In this document: one piece after another, positions 13,306 through 23,705 of the stretch
How the letters are laid out: every line of letters starts with the position of its first letter
Numbering within the stretch: position 1 is the stretch's first letter
Origin: Ipomoea triloba
Taxonomy: Eukaryota; Streptophyta; Magnoliopsida; Solanales; Convolvulaceae
DNA: 64,000 nucleotides
Direction of reading: 5' to 3'
Assembly: GCF_003576645.1 (NCBI RefSeq)
Contig: NC_044916.1
Location: 29,236,615 to 29,300,614, forward strand
The notes under the pieces: model-generated
Databases searched by the model: none
Told to the model about the DNA's origin: nothing
What the model saw: the letters and a program-made list of their open reading frames with translations, nothing else
Program-made: the position numbers and the translations under genes

Positions 13306-13872
13306 ACAACTAAATTAAGAAAACTATTAAATATAACAATTTAAATTTAAATTTAAATTTAAAAAAGAAAATAACTAAAGAATAGTTTATCTGAAAAAGA
13401 AATACTCCGTAGTAAATATGATAGATAAAATGAGATTAATATAATATTATTTGACACGGTAGAATTTGGATATATTATAAATTATATGCTATCTTATGCT
13501 TTTCTAAAAAAAAAAAAAAAAAAAAAAACAATTCTGAAATTAAGATCAAACATCACATGCAAAATGTTCCTAACTTCTTTAAGATTACTATAACCAAATT
13601 AACTCGTAGTTTCACTATATGCTTTCCCAAATAGGACCTATGACCTTAGCCTAAGGATAGCATGCTAAAATAAATGTCAAAAAATAATATTTGGACATGA
13701 ACAATTATAAATACCTGCCCAAAACCGGAGTTAACATTTCAATATAGTAAGTCGTAGGATCTTTATTAGGGTTGTTAGTGTAAACAATATACTCTTTTGC
13801 ATTTGTACTTATAATAAGAGAAAATAGCAAAATTGCGAAGGTGACATAGGACATGATTTGGGCTTTAGGCAT
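11475..13872 (-). CDS. Secreted inhibitor I9 domain protein (subtilase propeptide-like inhibitor)
   Basis: Small secreted protein made only of a subtilisin-propeptide (peptidase inhibitor I9) fold. In plants such stand-alone proteins, for example Arabidopsis SPI-1, inhibit subtilases. Three exons on the minus strand: 13872-13715, 12174-12077, 11560-11475; phases 2 and 1 close to give 113 aa. Residues 1-26 are a signal peptide (hydrophobic VTFAILLFSLII, probable cut after STNA). Then come the I9 landmarks: KEYIVYT, an acidic/amide spacer, IEMLTPVLGS, ARKALGYVYMNVGLGFSADL, TPKQADSLS and NVLSVKES, ending WRVHH. No catalytic subtilase domain follows: the stop is 24 codons after LSV. The start at 13872 is the first ATG in frame; Met7 is an alternative. 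The short exon 2 begins after a weak acceptor (ttgaag). Sister genes in other plants are a little longer (about 130 aa). Confidence 0.85.
11901..12045 (+). mobile_element. tRNA-derived SINE in intron 2 of the I9 gene
   Basis: Plus-strand SINE, antisense to the host gene. It starts 'gaccttgtggtttagtggc' (A-box), has a B-box-like 'gagtttaagtcct', continues 'actctttatgcttcagtag' and ends in an A-rich tail. It lies between exon 3 (ends 11560) and exon 2 (starts 12077). Confidence 0.75.
12280..12751. mobile_element. Possible solo LTR or LTR fragment in intron 1 of the I9 gene
   Basis: A distinctly GC-richer block in AT-rich surroundings. It begins 'tgttgaatag' and ends 'aaccaacaaca', so the ends read TG...CA. 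Inside are a TATA-like 'tgtataaatacc' (about 12570) and an 'aataaaa' poly(A)-type signal about 50 bp later, an arrangement seen in LTRs. I could not find a matching 5-bp target duplication or any internal retroelement ORF. Confidence 0.4.
13255..13301. repeat. (TA)n microsatellite
   Basis: About 23 uninterrupted TA units in intron 1 of the I9 inhibitor gene. Confidence 0.95.
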
Positions 13873-14073
13873 TGTGATTGTGGCTAGCAAGGAAGATGGA
13901 CAGAATGAACAAGGAAGAAATGACTTAGTTGTTATGGTATTTAAGGATTAAGCAAAGTAGGTTTATTATCTTATGGAGAAGAAATAAATGAATAATTAAT
14001 TCAGAAAGCAGCGTTTCATGAAATAAATATCCTATAGTTGTCATCAATGTCATGATTAATTGTTAGTACAATG

Positions 14074-14119
14074 TATTATTATTGTTGTTGTTGTTGTTGT
14101 TGTTGTTGTTATTATTATT

Positions 14120-14152
<33 letters not shown>

Positions 14153-14184
14153 ATTGTTGTTGTTATTATTATTATTATTATTAA
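14074..14184. repeat. (GTT/ATT)n microsatellite
   Basis: A run of more than 35 trinucleotides alternating between blocks of GTT and ATT, about 200 bp upstream of the I9 inhibitor gene. It should be highly polymorphic. Confidence 0.95.
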
Positions 14185-14629
14185 TTTTTAAAATTAAATT
14201 ATCATGAAGTTAGATTTGTTGGATTATTGGATATATATGGACAATTTCAAATTGTGGGATTGATTTGTTGAAGTCTTCTTTTTGTAAAACTGTTTAAAAT
14301 ATTTATGTTTCATAGTTATGAGTTCAAATTTAATGTTTTTGAGACTATCTTCCATATACTTTTTGATGAGCAAAATTTCTCAAAAAAGTTTTTATAAATT
14401 TGTAAAAATGAGTTTTGAGTCAAGTGTTTCAAAATGTTTTTTTTTTTTGGGTAAAATAGTTTCAAAAATTCTCTTTGAACTTTTTTAAACTTGTCAGAAA
14501 AGATCAAAATATTTCTTTATGGTATGAAGTCTCACACGTTGTTAACAATGTCTTGAGAACCCCGCCAAAGATCATGTCACATGAGGTATAATACTATATA
14601 AAGTGATAGCTAGGTTGTTAATAGGATCT

Positions 14630-14745
14630 CAAGAACCCACTAGTGGAGGCGACTATTACTCTTTGTGCTTCAGTAGGTTGAAAAAGTAGTTATGAACAGA
14701 TACTACATTGTAACAGAGTTAGTAGTACTCAAAAAAATAAAATTA
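14630..14745 (+). mobile_element. tRNA-derived SINE, 5'-truncated
   Basis: Carries the 3' half of the family: 'gtggaggcgactattactct', 'gcttcagtaggttg', 'gaacagatactacattgtaa', and an A-rich tail after 'gttagtagtact'. The A-box part is missing. Confidence 0.75.
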
Positions 14746-15203
14746 GATGATATGGCCAACAGCCAACAGGTTCTGCAACGAGCAATGCACCACTCTAATC
14801 TTTCAAAGTTTCATGTAAACAAACTTAGATTTTCCTACATATTCATCATCCTAATCTTGTTAAGTTTAGATTAAATCGTAATTGAACACCAAATGTAATA
14901 TCCATATTCTTAATTATATAGAGTTTCAAATGTATACAATATTAGTATAATAGAGCTAGATAGAGACAAATTGGAAAAGTGTATAATTTGTCAACTTTAA
15001 TTTGTTATGGTGTAAACACTTAGGTTTGTAAGAGGCGGGTTTCCATAACACTGAGTGTAGCTATGGTTCATAGCAAAAACCTTGGCAGCAAAAGGGTTAA
15101 TTATTTGTTTACCATTTGCTACGAAGAGGTGAAAGTCGTAAAAGTGCCATTAGGAATGATGGTGTGCAAGGGACTCATGAGACATGTGGTTGATGTCTTG
15201 TCT

Positions 15204-15418
15204 CACCATAATCAATGGATGGTTGGTATTCTTAGAAGTGTTATCATTGTAGGTGGCCGGTTAGAGAGATAGTTGGGATACCACCTAGGTTTTAAAGTGG
15301 TATGGAGAGTGTATAGTAGTTGCAAATCCTAGAGGATCCCAATTCCCAACTATCGCTCTAACCGGCCACCTACAATGATAACACTTCTAAGAATACCAAC
15401 CATCCATTGATTATGGTG
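15204..15418. repeat. 75-bp near-perfect inverted repeat with 65-bp spacer
   Basis: Left arm 15204-15278 and right arm 15344-15418 are reverse complements with a single mismatch (gagagat against gagcgat). The arms include 'ggtattcttagaagtgtta' and 'gtaggtggccggttagag'. A transcript would form a long, almost perfect hairpin. Confidence 0.9.
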
Positions 15419-15591
15419 CCCTTAAGTAGTGGAGTAGTCTCGGCCGAACCAATTTAAAATTTGGTGTACTTCTTTCTTTACTTTTACATTCCAAGCATAT
15501 TCAATTACTCATTTACTTGCACATAGGATTAAATGAAATTGGATTAATTAATAATTATAGAAGCCACTGCGCAACCAAGTAACAAGGCATG

Positions 15592-15903
15592 TTTGATAAT
15601 ATGGTTAGTTTATCAACAAATTTTGACTTATTTGACAATTATTAATTGTTTGACTTGATTAAACAACAAATATAAGTGTTTGATTAATTAGTTTTTTTGT
15701 AACAACTTTTTGCTCTAAAACGCTAAAATTCAAAAAGCTACTCAAAGCAGCTTTTTCGATAAACTTTTTGAGAAAATTATTTTCCATTTAATCAATTATC
15801 AGTTAACAATTAATTTATCAAACATCATTTTACAATCACTTAATGCTACAACTAGTCAAACTCACTAACCCGATCAACTATTAACTATTTACCAAACACC
15901 CCA
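15592..15903. mobile_element. TIR element of the 'gtgtttggtaaa' family
   Basis: Left end 'gcatgtttgataatatggtt' and right end 'tatttaccaaacacccca' are inverted and bracket A/T-rich sequence with inverted internal motifs such as 'caaaaagctactc' and 'aaagcagcttttt'. Related copies lie at 47660-48025, 63389-63855 and 63906-64000. End type and size suggest a hAT-like MITE, but I found no clean 8-bp target duplication. Confidence 0.5.
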
Positions 15904-16784
15904 TAAATATACTTTTTAGTTCATGATTGCTCATATATGATTAATTAGTTGTGTGCTAGTTGAATTTTGTTACTCAATTAGTCATAAACTCATAATGCCT
16001 CATGTTATGTTACTTGACTTAATTATTTATAAATTTGATTAAGTGTTGATCAATTATTCATACATGATTGTTATTATACCTGAATTGATTTAATCACCTA
16101 AAAATCTAAAATTGCATCTAATACGATTAAGGAATACAATCACTTAAAATAAATTGACACAAAAATTATATTTTTTATAACCTAATTCACCTCATCCTCT
16201 TCACCCATTAGTATAAAGAGAAGGTTCAATTCCGTATATACTTTGAGGAGAGCTAGGCTTCCAACACTATTAATACTGTAACTTTGCTATTTTTTGCCAA
16301 CAAAACGCATATATAGCAAATCTGTAACCAAGTTTCATATATACAATTAAGAAAGATTTTTTTTTCCAACATATTATTATTCATTTCCTCGATATAAGAA
16401 ATGATTTGGACTCGATGCCTCATTAAATTACAAGAAATTTGCGTCATCTCAATCACATTTATTTATAAGATTTTTACAAGTCATTATTAATACAAAAATA
16501 TTGATCAATAATATATTTCTTTCTGTAATACGATGATACATATAAATTAAAGGCCATGTTTGATCTTGGATTCTTGGATCCGAACAACTCTTTCCCCCAT
16601 GCCATCTCCGCCGTTGAATATAATATATATTTGAATGGCAATGGGGTCCAAGATTCCAATTAATTAAGCTCCATAATCCAGTGGAGAGTGGCTGAGTGAG
16701 AGCGCAAAATGTGGGCCGGGGAGTTTTCCTTTAGGAAAAGAGAAAAACGGTTGCTAGTGGCAAATTAATCCATAGACCCGATTT

Positions 16785-17335
16785 AAAATACACAATTTAT
16801 ATACACTGAATGTTCACAATTTATATATTGAATGTTCACAATTAAATGTTCATAATTTACATACTGAATGTTTACGATTTGAATTGTAAATATTCAGTAT
16901 GCAAGTTGTGATGAGTCCACTTTGTAAGGTAGACTCGCGATCGGGTCCATGGTATAACTATTAGTTGCCAGTCTACACCAACGTAAAGCAATCTTTATAC
17001 CATGGACCATGGCTCACAGTGTAATGTGAACCCTAATGCATATGTATGTGTCTTATGTTGCGAGTTGTTGTGTCTTGTGTTAAGAAATTTTGTATTTAAG
17101 AGTATGAATTTTGTACCTGAAAAAAATTAGGCATTATGTCTTATATTATGAATTGTTGTGTCTTGTGTTGTGAAATTCAGTGCCTATGAATATAAATTTT
17201 GTACCTAAATTATATTTAAAAAATAAGTAAATATATAACATGTGTATGTGTCTTGTGTTGTGATTTTCTGCATCTTATGTTATGAAATTTTGTACTGAGT
17301 ATTAATTTTGTATTTTATCATTTTAATCCACGATT
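16785..17335. repeat. Short-unit tandem repeats, two arrays
   Basis: At 16785-16905 a unit of about 25 bp ('acacaatttatatactgaat' and 'gttcacaatt' variants) is repeated four to five times, the last in inverted orientation. At 17035-17335 a unit of about 110 bp with 'tgtcttgtgttgtgaaatt' and 'gaattttgtacct' is repeated about three times. Between them are 'tccatggtataac' and its inverse 'ttataccatgga', also seen at the ends of the elements at 42199 and 52711. The whole may be a relative of those elements. Confidence 0.5.
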
Positions 17336-18584
17336 CGTCAAGTTGGAGGGGCTTTGGCGTATATAAAACAAATAACTTTAATTGATGGCCACGTTGCCCT
17401 CATTATTCTCCAAATATGGAAATATTAGAAGGAACTTTTTTTGGTGAATTGGAAAGTCTAAATCTAGATACAGTCGTCAATTTCTTAGTTTCTAAGGATG
17501 CATTTGACGATCCAATGAAATTAAAGTACGTACATTTGCATGGAATTTGCATTTAATTGGCTGCAGGATGCATGCAATCATTCACTCTCATCAGGAAAAA
17601 AAAAAAAAAAAAAAAAAAGGTTCACGCTTTAATTTCAACAAAAAATAATATCCTCGTAAGTATTTTAATAATCCAACATGACAAATTCCGTAATATGCAA
17701 ACAAACATTTGTACCTTGTTCATAGGTTTTGTATTTAGTGATTAAAATTTAATTAGTCTGATAAAAATCAATTGTTACATTATATAAATATTGGATATAA
17801 CAAAAAGTGAATACAAAATACTTTAAAGTTTGTACAAATCGACTGTAATCCACAAGATAACTTTTCATATGTGTGTGTTGTGCACACGCTCGTGTCACGA
17901 AGTATTATGTTGATTCTTGAGGTCGATTGATGAGCTTTAATTTAAACTTCACTTATATATTTTATTGGCTAAGCTTTAATTGATGAGCTTTACACAAAAA
18001 ATTATAATAAAAAATATATATTTATAGACAAATATCATAACAAATTAACATTCAGTATTACATCTTAATATGATCAATTCATAATAATATATAAATATAT
18101 TGGCTAAATTTTTAATATTATACTTTATATTATATATATAATATATATATAAACGTGCAATTGGGCTAGCAAGTGGCTCTAACTGAGTATTAAAACACTT
18201 AAATTCAACTTGACAATAATTAAATTGAATTCAACTATTTGCTTAATCAAATTCATTTAGATCATGAGTAACTTGACTCAACTACACCCCTAACCTCGAA
18301 ATAATATAAATCTTACAACTAATAGAAGAACTTTATTTATAAGTAGTTAAAAACCTGCCTTATAAATTAATCAACGTAATCCTAACTAAAATTGGACTCT
18401 AGGTTTCCTTAATTACAACATAATACAACTACTTATCCATCTAACTAATTACGTTACAATATAATCAAAATATAGATCCCTAACAAGCCATCAATCGTAT
18501 TTACTATACATTCCCACTTTCACTATACATTATTTTTGGACTGGTCTTCCTTAGAACCTAAGCATACTTATACTACTATTATAT

Positions 18585-18695
18585 TAGTAGATGGTCTTGG
18601 ATTGAGCTTAATGCCCGGCCAATAAGCTCTTAGATTTGAACTTTTTTTTTAAGGGTCACAGCTATGCCGCTTGACATAAAGTCTTTGACCTCTTA
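18585..18695 (+). repeat. Direct duplicate, copy 1
   Basis: Segment with 'tagtagatggtcttggattg', 'agcttaatgccc' and 'cagctatgccgctt'. It recurs at 19790-19900 about 1.2 kb away, with small indels. The spacing could reflect the two ends of a decayed element, but the segments lack TG...CA ends. Confidence 0.65.
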
Positions 18696-19574
18696 GATTT
18701 GAGCTAAAAGTAATAAATATTTAATTTACCTTTAATGATTATTTAAGTAGAATATGTTGAATTCATATTGAGTGAGCTGTTCATGCATATCATGCAATAA
18801 AGGTAATATATTTCGCGGATAATTTCTTATCCAGGTAATAGAGCTTCATCCATTAGGATTTAGGAATTAGGACTAAGGACAATTCCTTATCCAATCCAAA
18901 TCCCAAGTTCCTTAATGGCTACAAGGTTGCGCCCGACAAGTACAAAGGCGGTAGGGTCCGATACTGCTGCACTTTTTAGGAATGGTTAACGAACCACTAA
19001 TCACTAAAGTTGTCTACAAAAAAAAAAAAAAAAAAAGAAAAAAAAAAGAATCTTTAATTTGTATATTTAAATATTCACTAGAAAAAGTACATGTTTAAAA
19101 TAATATTAAAAGCTTTTTTTAGGTTACGGAAATTCTATAGTACTCACCTGCCATCATACTTATTTTTGTACGGTTTGTAATATTTTTTAATACATCTTAT
19201 ATTATAATGAGATCAAAAAGTTTCAAATTTAAGACTATTACATAGAAGAGAAGCGATGTTATATTTCTCTCTTGATTAATTTCACATATTAATATTCACT
19301 TTCTTAACTGACAATATATACCGATTCTCTTTGTATTTGATTAATAAATAGATTTATTTTTTAATATGAAATAGAATCGGTCAATTCACGATAGTTAATG
19401 AATTTAAAATGTTTTATTGTCACATTAGAAGGTACAATTAGTCGATTAGGAGAACAAAGTAGCATTATTCATAGAGGAAAGTATAGTCCTTAAAAGTGGC
19501 AATATATAAGTTTTCCAAAAAAATGGCAATATATAATTGATTTTGTTCATATTTAATGAATAATAAGTAGATTT

Positions 19575-19735
19575 TCAAGACCTTGTGGTCTAGTGTCACA
19601 CAGTTGCACTTTCATATAGAAAGGGTGGGTTTGAACCTCGGTGGAGGCGATATTGACTCTTTGTGCTTCACTAGGTTGAGAAATTTGTATTGGAAAAGCC
19701 CCACAAAGCAGATTGACTCAAACAAAAAAAAAACT
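19575..19735 (+). mobile_element. tRNA-derived SINE
   Basis: Good copy: 'gaccttgtggtctagtgtca' (A-box), 'gggtttgaacctcgg' (B-box), 'gactctttgtgcttca', then an A-rich tail. Confidence 0.8.
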
Positions 19736-19789
19736 AATAGGCTACTTCCATTGAAAATCAAACTTATAATCTTGTGGTTATTGTCAATT

Positions 19790-19905
19790 ATATTAGTAGA
19801 TGCCTAGATGGTCTTGGATTGAGCTTAATGCCCAATAAGCTCTTAGATTTGATTTTTTTTTTTTTTTTTTTTCTAAAGGTTACAGCTATGCCGCTTAACC
19901 AATGG
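19790..19905 (+). repeat. Direct duplicate, copy 2
   Basis: Partner of 18585-18695. It carries an expanded poly(T) of about 22 where the first copy has about 9. It runs into a second tRNA-like stretch ('gggatagctcaagtggcaag', then 'cgagttcaattgcc') at 19903-19985, which looks like a different, older SINE. Confidence 0.65.
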
Positions 19906-20241
19906 GATAGCTCAAGTGGCAAGTGAGCTCTCTTTGTGGGGAGGAATTTCGGGAGAACCCGAGTTCAATTGCCAAGCTGAGATTGTCACTATTTGATTTT
20001 CAATTTTGTCAAATAATGTTATTGAATATCAAAATGGTACATTTTTAGTCCTTTGGATGTACTCATATACAATTTCATCCAAATCTTTAATTTGACTATT
20101 ATAATAAAAAAATTGTTAAACAAAATTAAAATGATAAAATCACTATAGTTGGAATCATTTTAATAATTTTATAGGACAAATCATTTGAAAAAAATTAAGA
20201 AATGAGAAAAAGTGTCATTTTTCCACACTGTAAAGGCTTAC

Positions 20242-20249
20242 TATAAATA
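20242..20249 (+). promoter_or_regulatory. TATA box of the DUF761 gene
   Basis: TATAAATA about 170 bp upstream of the chosen ATG. The leader after it contains two minimal upstream ORFs (ATG AAA TGA at 20334-20342 and ATG AAG TCC TGA at 20339-20350), which may lower translation. Confidence 0.6.
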
Positions 20250-20411
20250 CATAGCACTAGCTGCCTCCGATCCTCACTCCCTGTCATTCCAAACCCAAAT
20301 TAAACCAGAAGATCCAGAGAGCTTAGCTCGCTAATGAAATGAAGTCCTGAGTTTTCATTCTCTTTGATCAAAATTAAATATCGATCAAGCCGAGAGAGAG
20401 CGATTCTGAGG

Positions 20412-20963
20412 ATGCACAAGATCAGGGCAATGTTAGCCTTCATTCAGTTCTGCATCTTCTTCTTCATAATAGGCTCATCAAGATTTACATCACAATTCTC
20501 CAAAGTCTCTGCAGATTACTTGAGGGAACTCTCTGTGATCATCTTAACTCCCCGCTTCGTGTTCGTCTTAGGAAACGCCATCGTCATCATCGTAGTCCTC
20601 AAGTCCGGGAATTCATTGGATAATAATGGATCTGCCAGCACCGACAATAACCTCGAACATGGGAGGAATCATGAGTATGTTTATAAGGAACCGAGGATCC
20701 GTGTTTCCGGTCCGGAGAACAAAATCCGTAGGAGCCAGTCGTCGGAGAATATGGGGAGGGTGCATCGCCTGAAAGAGGCGGCTGCAGGCAAGGAGCTGAG
20801 GCGGCAGGCGACGTTTACTTGCCGGAAAAGAGACGTGGCGGCGGCGACCGACGAGATGAGCAACGAAGAGTTTCGGCGGAGGGTGGAGACTTTCATTGCT
20901 CGCCAACAAAGATCTTTGAGGGAAGAAGAGTTTTCATCTCTACTTGTTTCATGTGAATCATAG
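20412..20963 (+). CDS. DUF4408/DUF761-type membrane-anchored protein
   Basis: Single exon, 183 aa, from the first in-frame ATG (MHKIRAMLAF); the upstream extension of the frame lacks an ATG. Two hydrophobic stretches, about residues 7-22 (MLAFIQFCIFFFIIG) and 45-64 (FVFVLGNAIVIIVVL), fit the DUF4408 N-terminus with membrane anchoring. The middle is low-complexity, basic and Ser-rich. The C-terminus has the DUF761 signature MSNEEFRRRVETFIARQQ followed by an acidic end. Family members are plant-specific, often stress- or hormone-responsive, and have no known biochemical activity. GC content is higher than in the flanks, as expected for coding sequence. Confidence 0.85.
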   Translation: MHKIRAMLAFIQFCIFFFIIGSSRFTSQFSKVSADYLRELSVIILTPRFVFVLGNAIVIIVVLKSGNSLDNNGSASTDNNLEHGRNHEYVYKEPRIRVSGPENKIRRSQSSENMGRVHRLKEAAAGKELRRQATFTCRKRDVAAATDEMSNEEFRRRVETFIARQQRSLREEEFSSLLVSCES

Positions 20964-22290
20964 TACAATCTCGATCATGTTTTTTTTTTTTTTTTTGGTT
21001 TTTTCTGTCTCTTAGTGGAAAATTTCATGAAGATGCAGAGCAAGGTGTAATCCTCAAAAATAGCAAAAGTGTTTAAATTATTAATGAGGAAATAACCTTT
21101 TAAACATTTTTTTCCAAAATATTGAATCTCCAATCTCAAGAAGCCTCTCACGCCTCAACCTGCATTTGGAAGGATATAATATCACGATAACTCAGCTCAA
21201 CACAGAGATTATACATACATTTAGTTAGTGCGACCAAGGAGCCCCTCAATTTGACAGGTGGTCGATCTCTGGTCTTTCTTCCCAAACTTACACGACCAAT
21301 TAAACTACCTATGACAATGCTTTTAACCCTTTAGTTATAGAGTAGATTGAGTTTTCTTTTTTTAATTATTCAATGTACAAATTTAATCTTTAAATTCTCA
21401 GTAACATATTTTATAGAAATCTTAATTTCAAGGATCGGATTTGTTATCCCACTAAAAATATGATAAATTAAAAAATTTTCATGTATTTTGATTTTTTTTT
21501 TTTGATAAAAATGTTTATAAAGATGTAGGGTAAGATATATATTCTGGTCACAAATAGTATGGATGCTTAGATCAATTCAACTTTGAACAAATTTATATAT
21601 TGTAGGGTGTTCCAGAGTATGTTTTTCATGTATATGTATATATGCAGAACATAAGTATAAACTATTGATCCAGAAACAGATCTTAAGATGCTATATGGTA
21701 CTAAATTCTATGTTCAAACTTTAAAAGACAAGTCACAGCCAAATTAAAGCATCTTTAAACGGTCTTCAAATGAGTATACACTCTTAGATCCATCTTCTTC
21801 AGTCTACAAACAAAATGTTGGTTATCACTTACTTTCATAGGAAAAGAGAAACAAAAAAGTTATTGTTCATTGGTATTGAAATATGTTTTTTATTTTGATT
21901 AAAAGGTTAAAGTAGTAATAAAAATGTATATTTATTATTTTATACTTATGCTCACCAATTGAAAATAAAAAAATAAAAATTAAGTGAATGTAATATGAAT
22001 TTTGTATCATCATAATTATACTCAACACATTAAACAGTTTCACACAAGACTTACTCTTATGGCATTCTGATACAAAAATCATGTTTCATCTACTTTTTTT
22101 TTAATACTACTAAATGCAATATTTTCATAACTACTTTCTCAACCTATTGAGGTACGACTTCCCGTATAAAGAGAAGGGTTTGATGCCACTGGACTACAAG
22201 GTCGTTGGCTACTTGGTCAACCATTTTCGGGCATGTTCACCTCTTTTATGGGAATATTTGATTGGCTTCTTTTGTATTTGATTTAAAAAG
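20964..22290. other. Intergenic region
   Basis: Begins with the presumed 3' UTR of the DUF761 gene (poly(T) at about 20981-20998). Apart from the SINE at 22100-22215, I see only AT-rich sequence. Confidence 0.5.
22100..22215 (-). mobile_element. tRNA-derived SINE
   Basis: Minus-strand copy. Poly(T) at left is followed by 'aatactactaaatgcaatat', 'ctactttctcaacctattga', 'gggtttgatgccactggact' and 'acaaggtcgttgg'. Confidence 0.75.
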
Positions 22291-22522
22291 AATTAATTTC
22301 ATTTTCTATCATAGATTTATAGGTGACAATTCATTTTTAGTCTTTATTTTTAAAAGCATTTCCTTTGGTCTTAGTATTATTGTGGCATGACCATTTTTGG
22401 TCTTCCGTCAACAAAACCGTTTAAATAATAACGTTAAATACAAGAGAATTTTAATCTATTTAGTTTTAAATGTTAATTTCTTTTTTCTTTTTGTCATAGA
22501 TTTAATGTGTCATTCCATTTTG

Positions 22523-22601
<79 letters not shown>
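22290..22601. repeat. Left arm of a (TA)n-centred inverted-repeat element
   Basis: The segment 'ggtcttagtattattgtggc' to 'cgttaaatacaag' matches the left arm of the complete element at 58975-59420. Here it runs into (TA)n, then (TATG)n, from about 22525 and is cut by the assembly gap, so the right arm is not seen. Confidence 0.65.
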
Positions 22602-23253
22602 NNNNNNNNNNNNNNNNNNNNNNNNNNNNNNNNNNNNNNNNNNNNNNNNNNNNNNNNNNNNNNNNNNNNNNNNNNNNNNNNNNNNNNNNNNNNNNNNNNN
22701 NNNNNNNNNNNNNNNNNNNNNNNNNNNNNNNNNNNNNNNNNNNNNNNNNNNNNNNNNNNNNNNNNNNNNNNNNNNNNNNNNNNNNNNNNNNNNNNNNNNN
22801 NNNNNNNNNNNNNNNNNNNNNNNNNNNNNNNNNNNNNNNNNNNNNNNNNNNNNNNNNNNNNNNNNNNNNNNNNNNNNNNNNNNNNNNNNNNNNNNNNNNN
22901 NNNNNNNNNNNNNNNNNNNNNNNNNNNNNNNNNNNNNNNNNNNNNNNNNNNNNNNNNNNNNNNNNNNNNNNNNNNNNNNNNNNNNNNNNNNNNNNNNNNN
23001 NNNNNNNNNNNNNNNNNNNNNNNNNNNNNNNNNNNNNNNNNNNNNNNNNNNNNNNNNNNNNNNNNNNNNNNNNNNNNNNNNNNNNNNNNNNNNNNNNNNN
23101 NNNNNNNNNNNNNNNNNNNNNNNNNNNNNNNNNNNNNNNNNNNNNNNNNNNNNNNNNNNNNNNNNNNNNNNNNNNNNNNNNNNNNNNNNNNNNNNNNNNN
23201 NNNNNNNNNNNNNNNNNNNNNNNNNNNNNNNNNNNNNNNNNNNNNNNNNNNNN
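22602..23253. other. Assembly gap (652 N)
   Basis: Unresolved sequence. Both sides are (TA)n tracts ending in tatgtatgtatgtat, so reads were probably mis-joined or collapsed here. The true length may differ from 652. Confidence 0.99.
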
Positions 23254-23257
23254 ATTT

Positions 23258-23261
<4 letters not shown>

Positions 23262-23334
<73 letters not shown>

Positions 23335-23340
23335 GTATAA
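23262..23340. repeat. (TA)n-(TATG)n microsatellite
   Basis: About 30 TA units followed by TATG units, on the right side of the gap. Confidence 0.95.
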
Positions 23341-23405
23341 GATCGGGTGCGAGAATTTGCTCAGGTGCGAACGTGCAGTTTAATATGAGCCGTTGATCAA
23401 ATCAA

Positions 23406-23449
<44 letters not shown>

Positions 23450-23705
23450 CGCGTGTCTGAAAGGAAAGCATGCACCTTAACCTCAAGCACTAAAATAACG
23501 CACATTAAACACACAAACTACACACCTTAAGAACACAAAACACACCTTAAATTTTAAAATGGTGCACCTTTAATTATTATAACTGACGCACTTTAAGTAC
23601 AGAAACAAATCACCTTAAGAAGGAAAATCACTCACTTAAAGCTTTAGACTGACACACCCTTAAGCACAGAAACCACGCAACTTAAGTTTGACCTAAATGT
23701 AAAAA
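23341..23705 (-). repeat. Minisatellite element with 'cttaaggtgcgt' units
   Basis: Starts next to (TA)n with 'gatcgggtgcgagaatttgc', contains an (AAT)n run at 23403-23447, then an array that on the minus strand reads as about ten diverged units of 20-27 bp built on 'cttaaggtgcgtg' plus 'tttgtgt'. The same array, in plus orientation, occurs at 49871-50285 and 51835-51870, also next to (TA)n. Confidence 0.7.

Noticed and set aside
14692..14874. 60-codon ORF, with similar peptides antisense at 34471-34737 and 39793-40050
   Set aside because: The shared peptide (YYIVT) is the SINE 3' region translated; not a gene family.
20613..20968. Antisense ORFs of 95 and 98 codons over the DUF761 gene
   Set aside because: Shadows of the coding strand; no domain.
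22397..23396. Three long forward ORFs of 266-328 codons
   Set aside because: They consist of (TA)n translated as YIYIYI and of unknown bases in the assembly gap.
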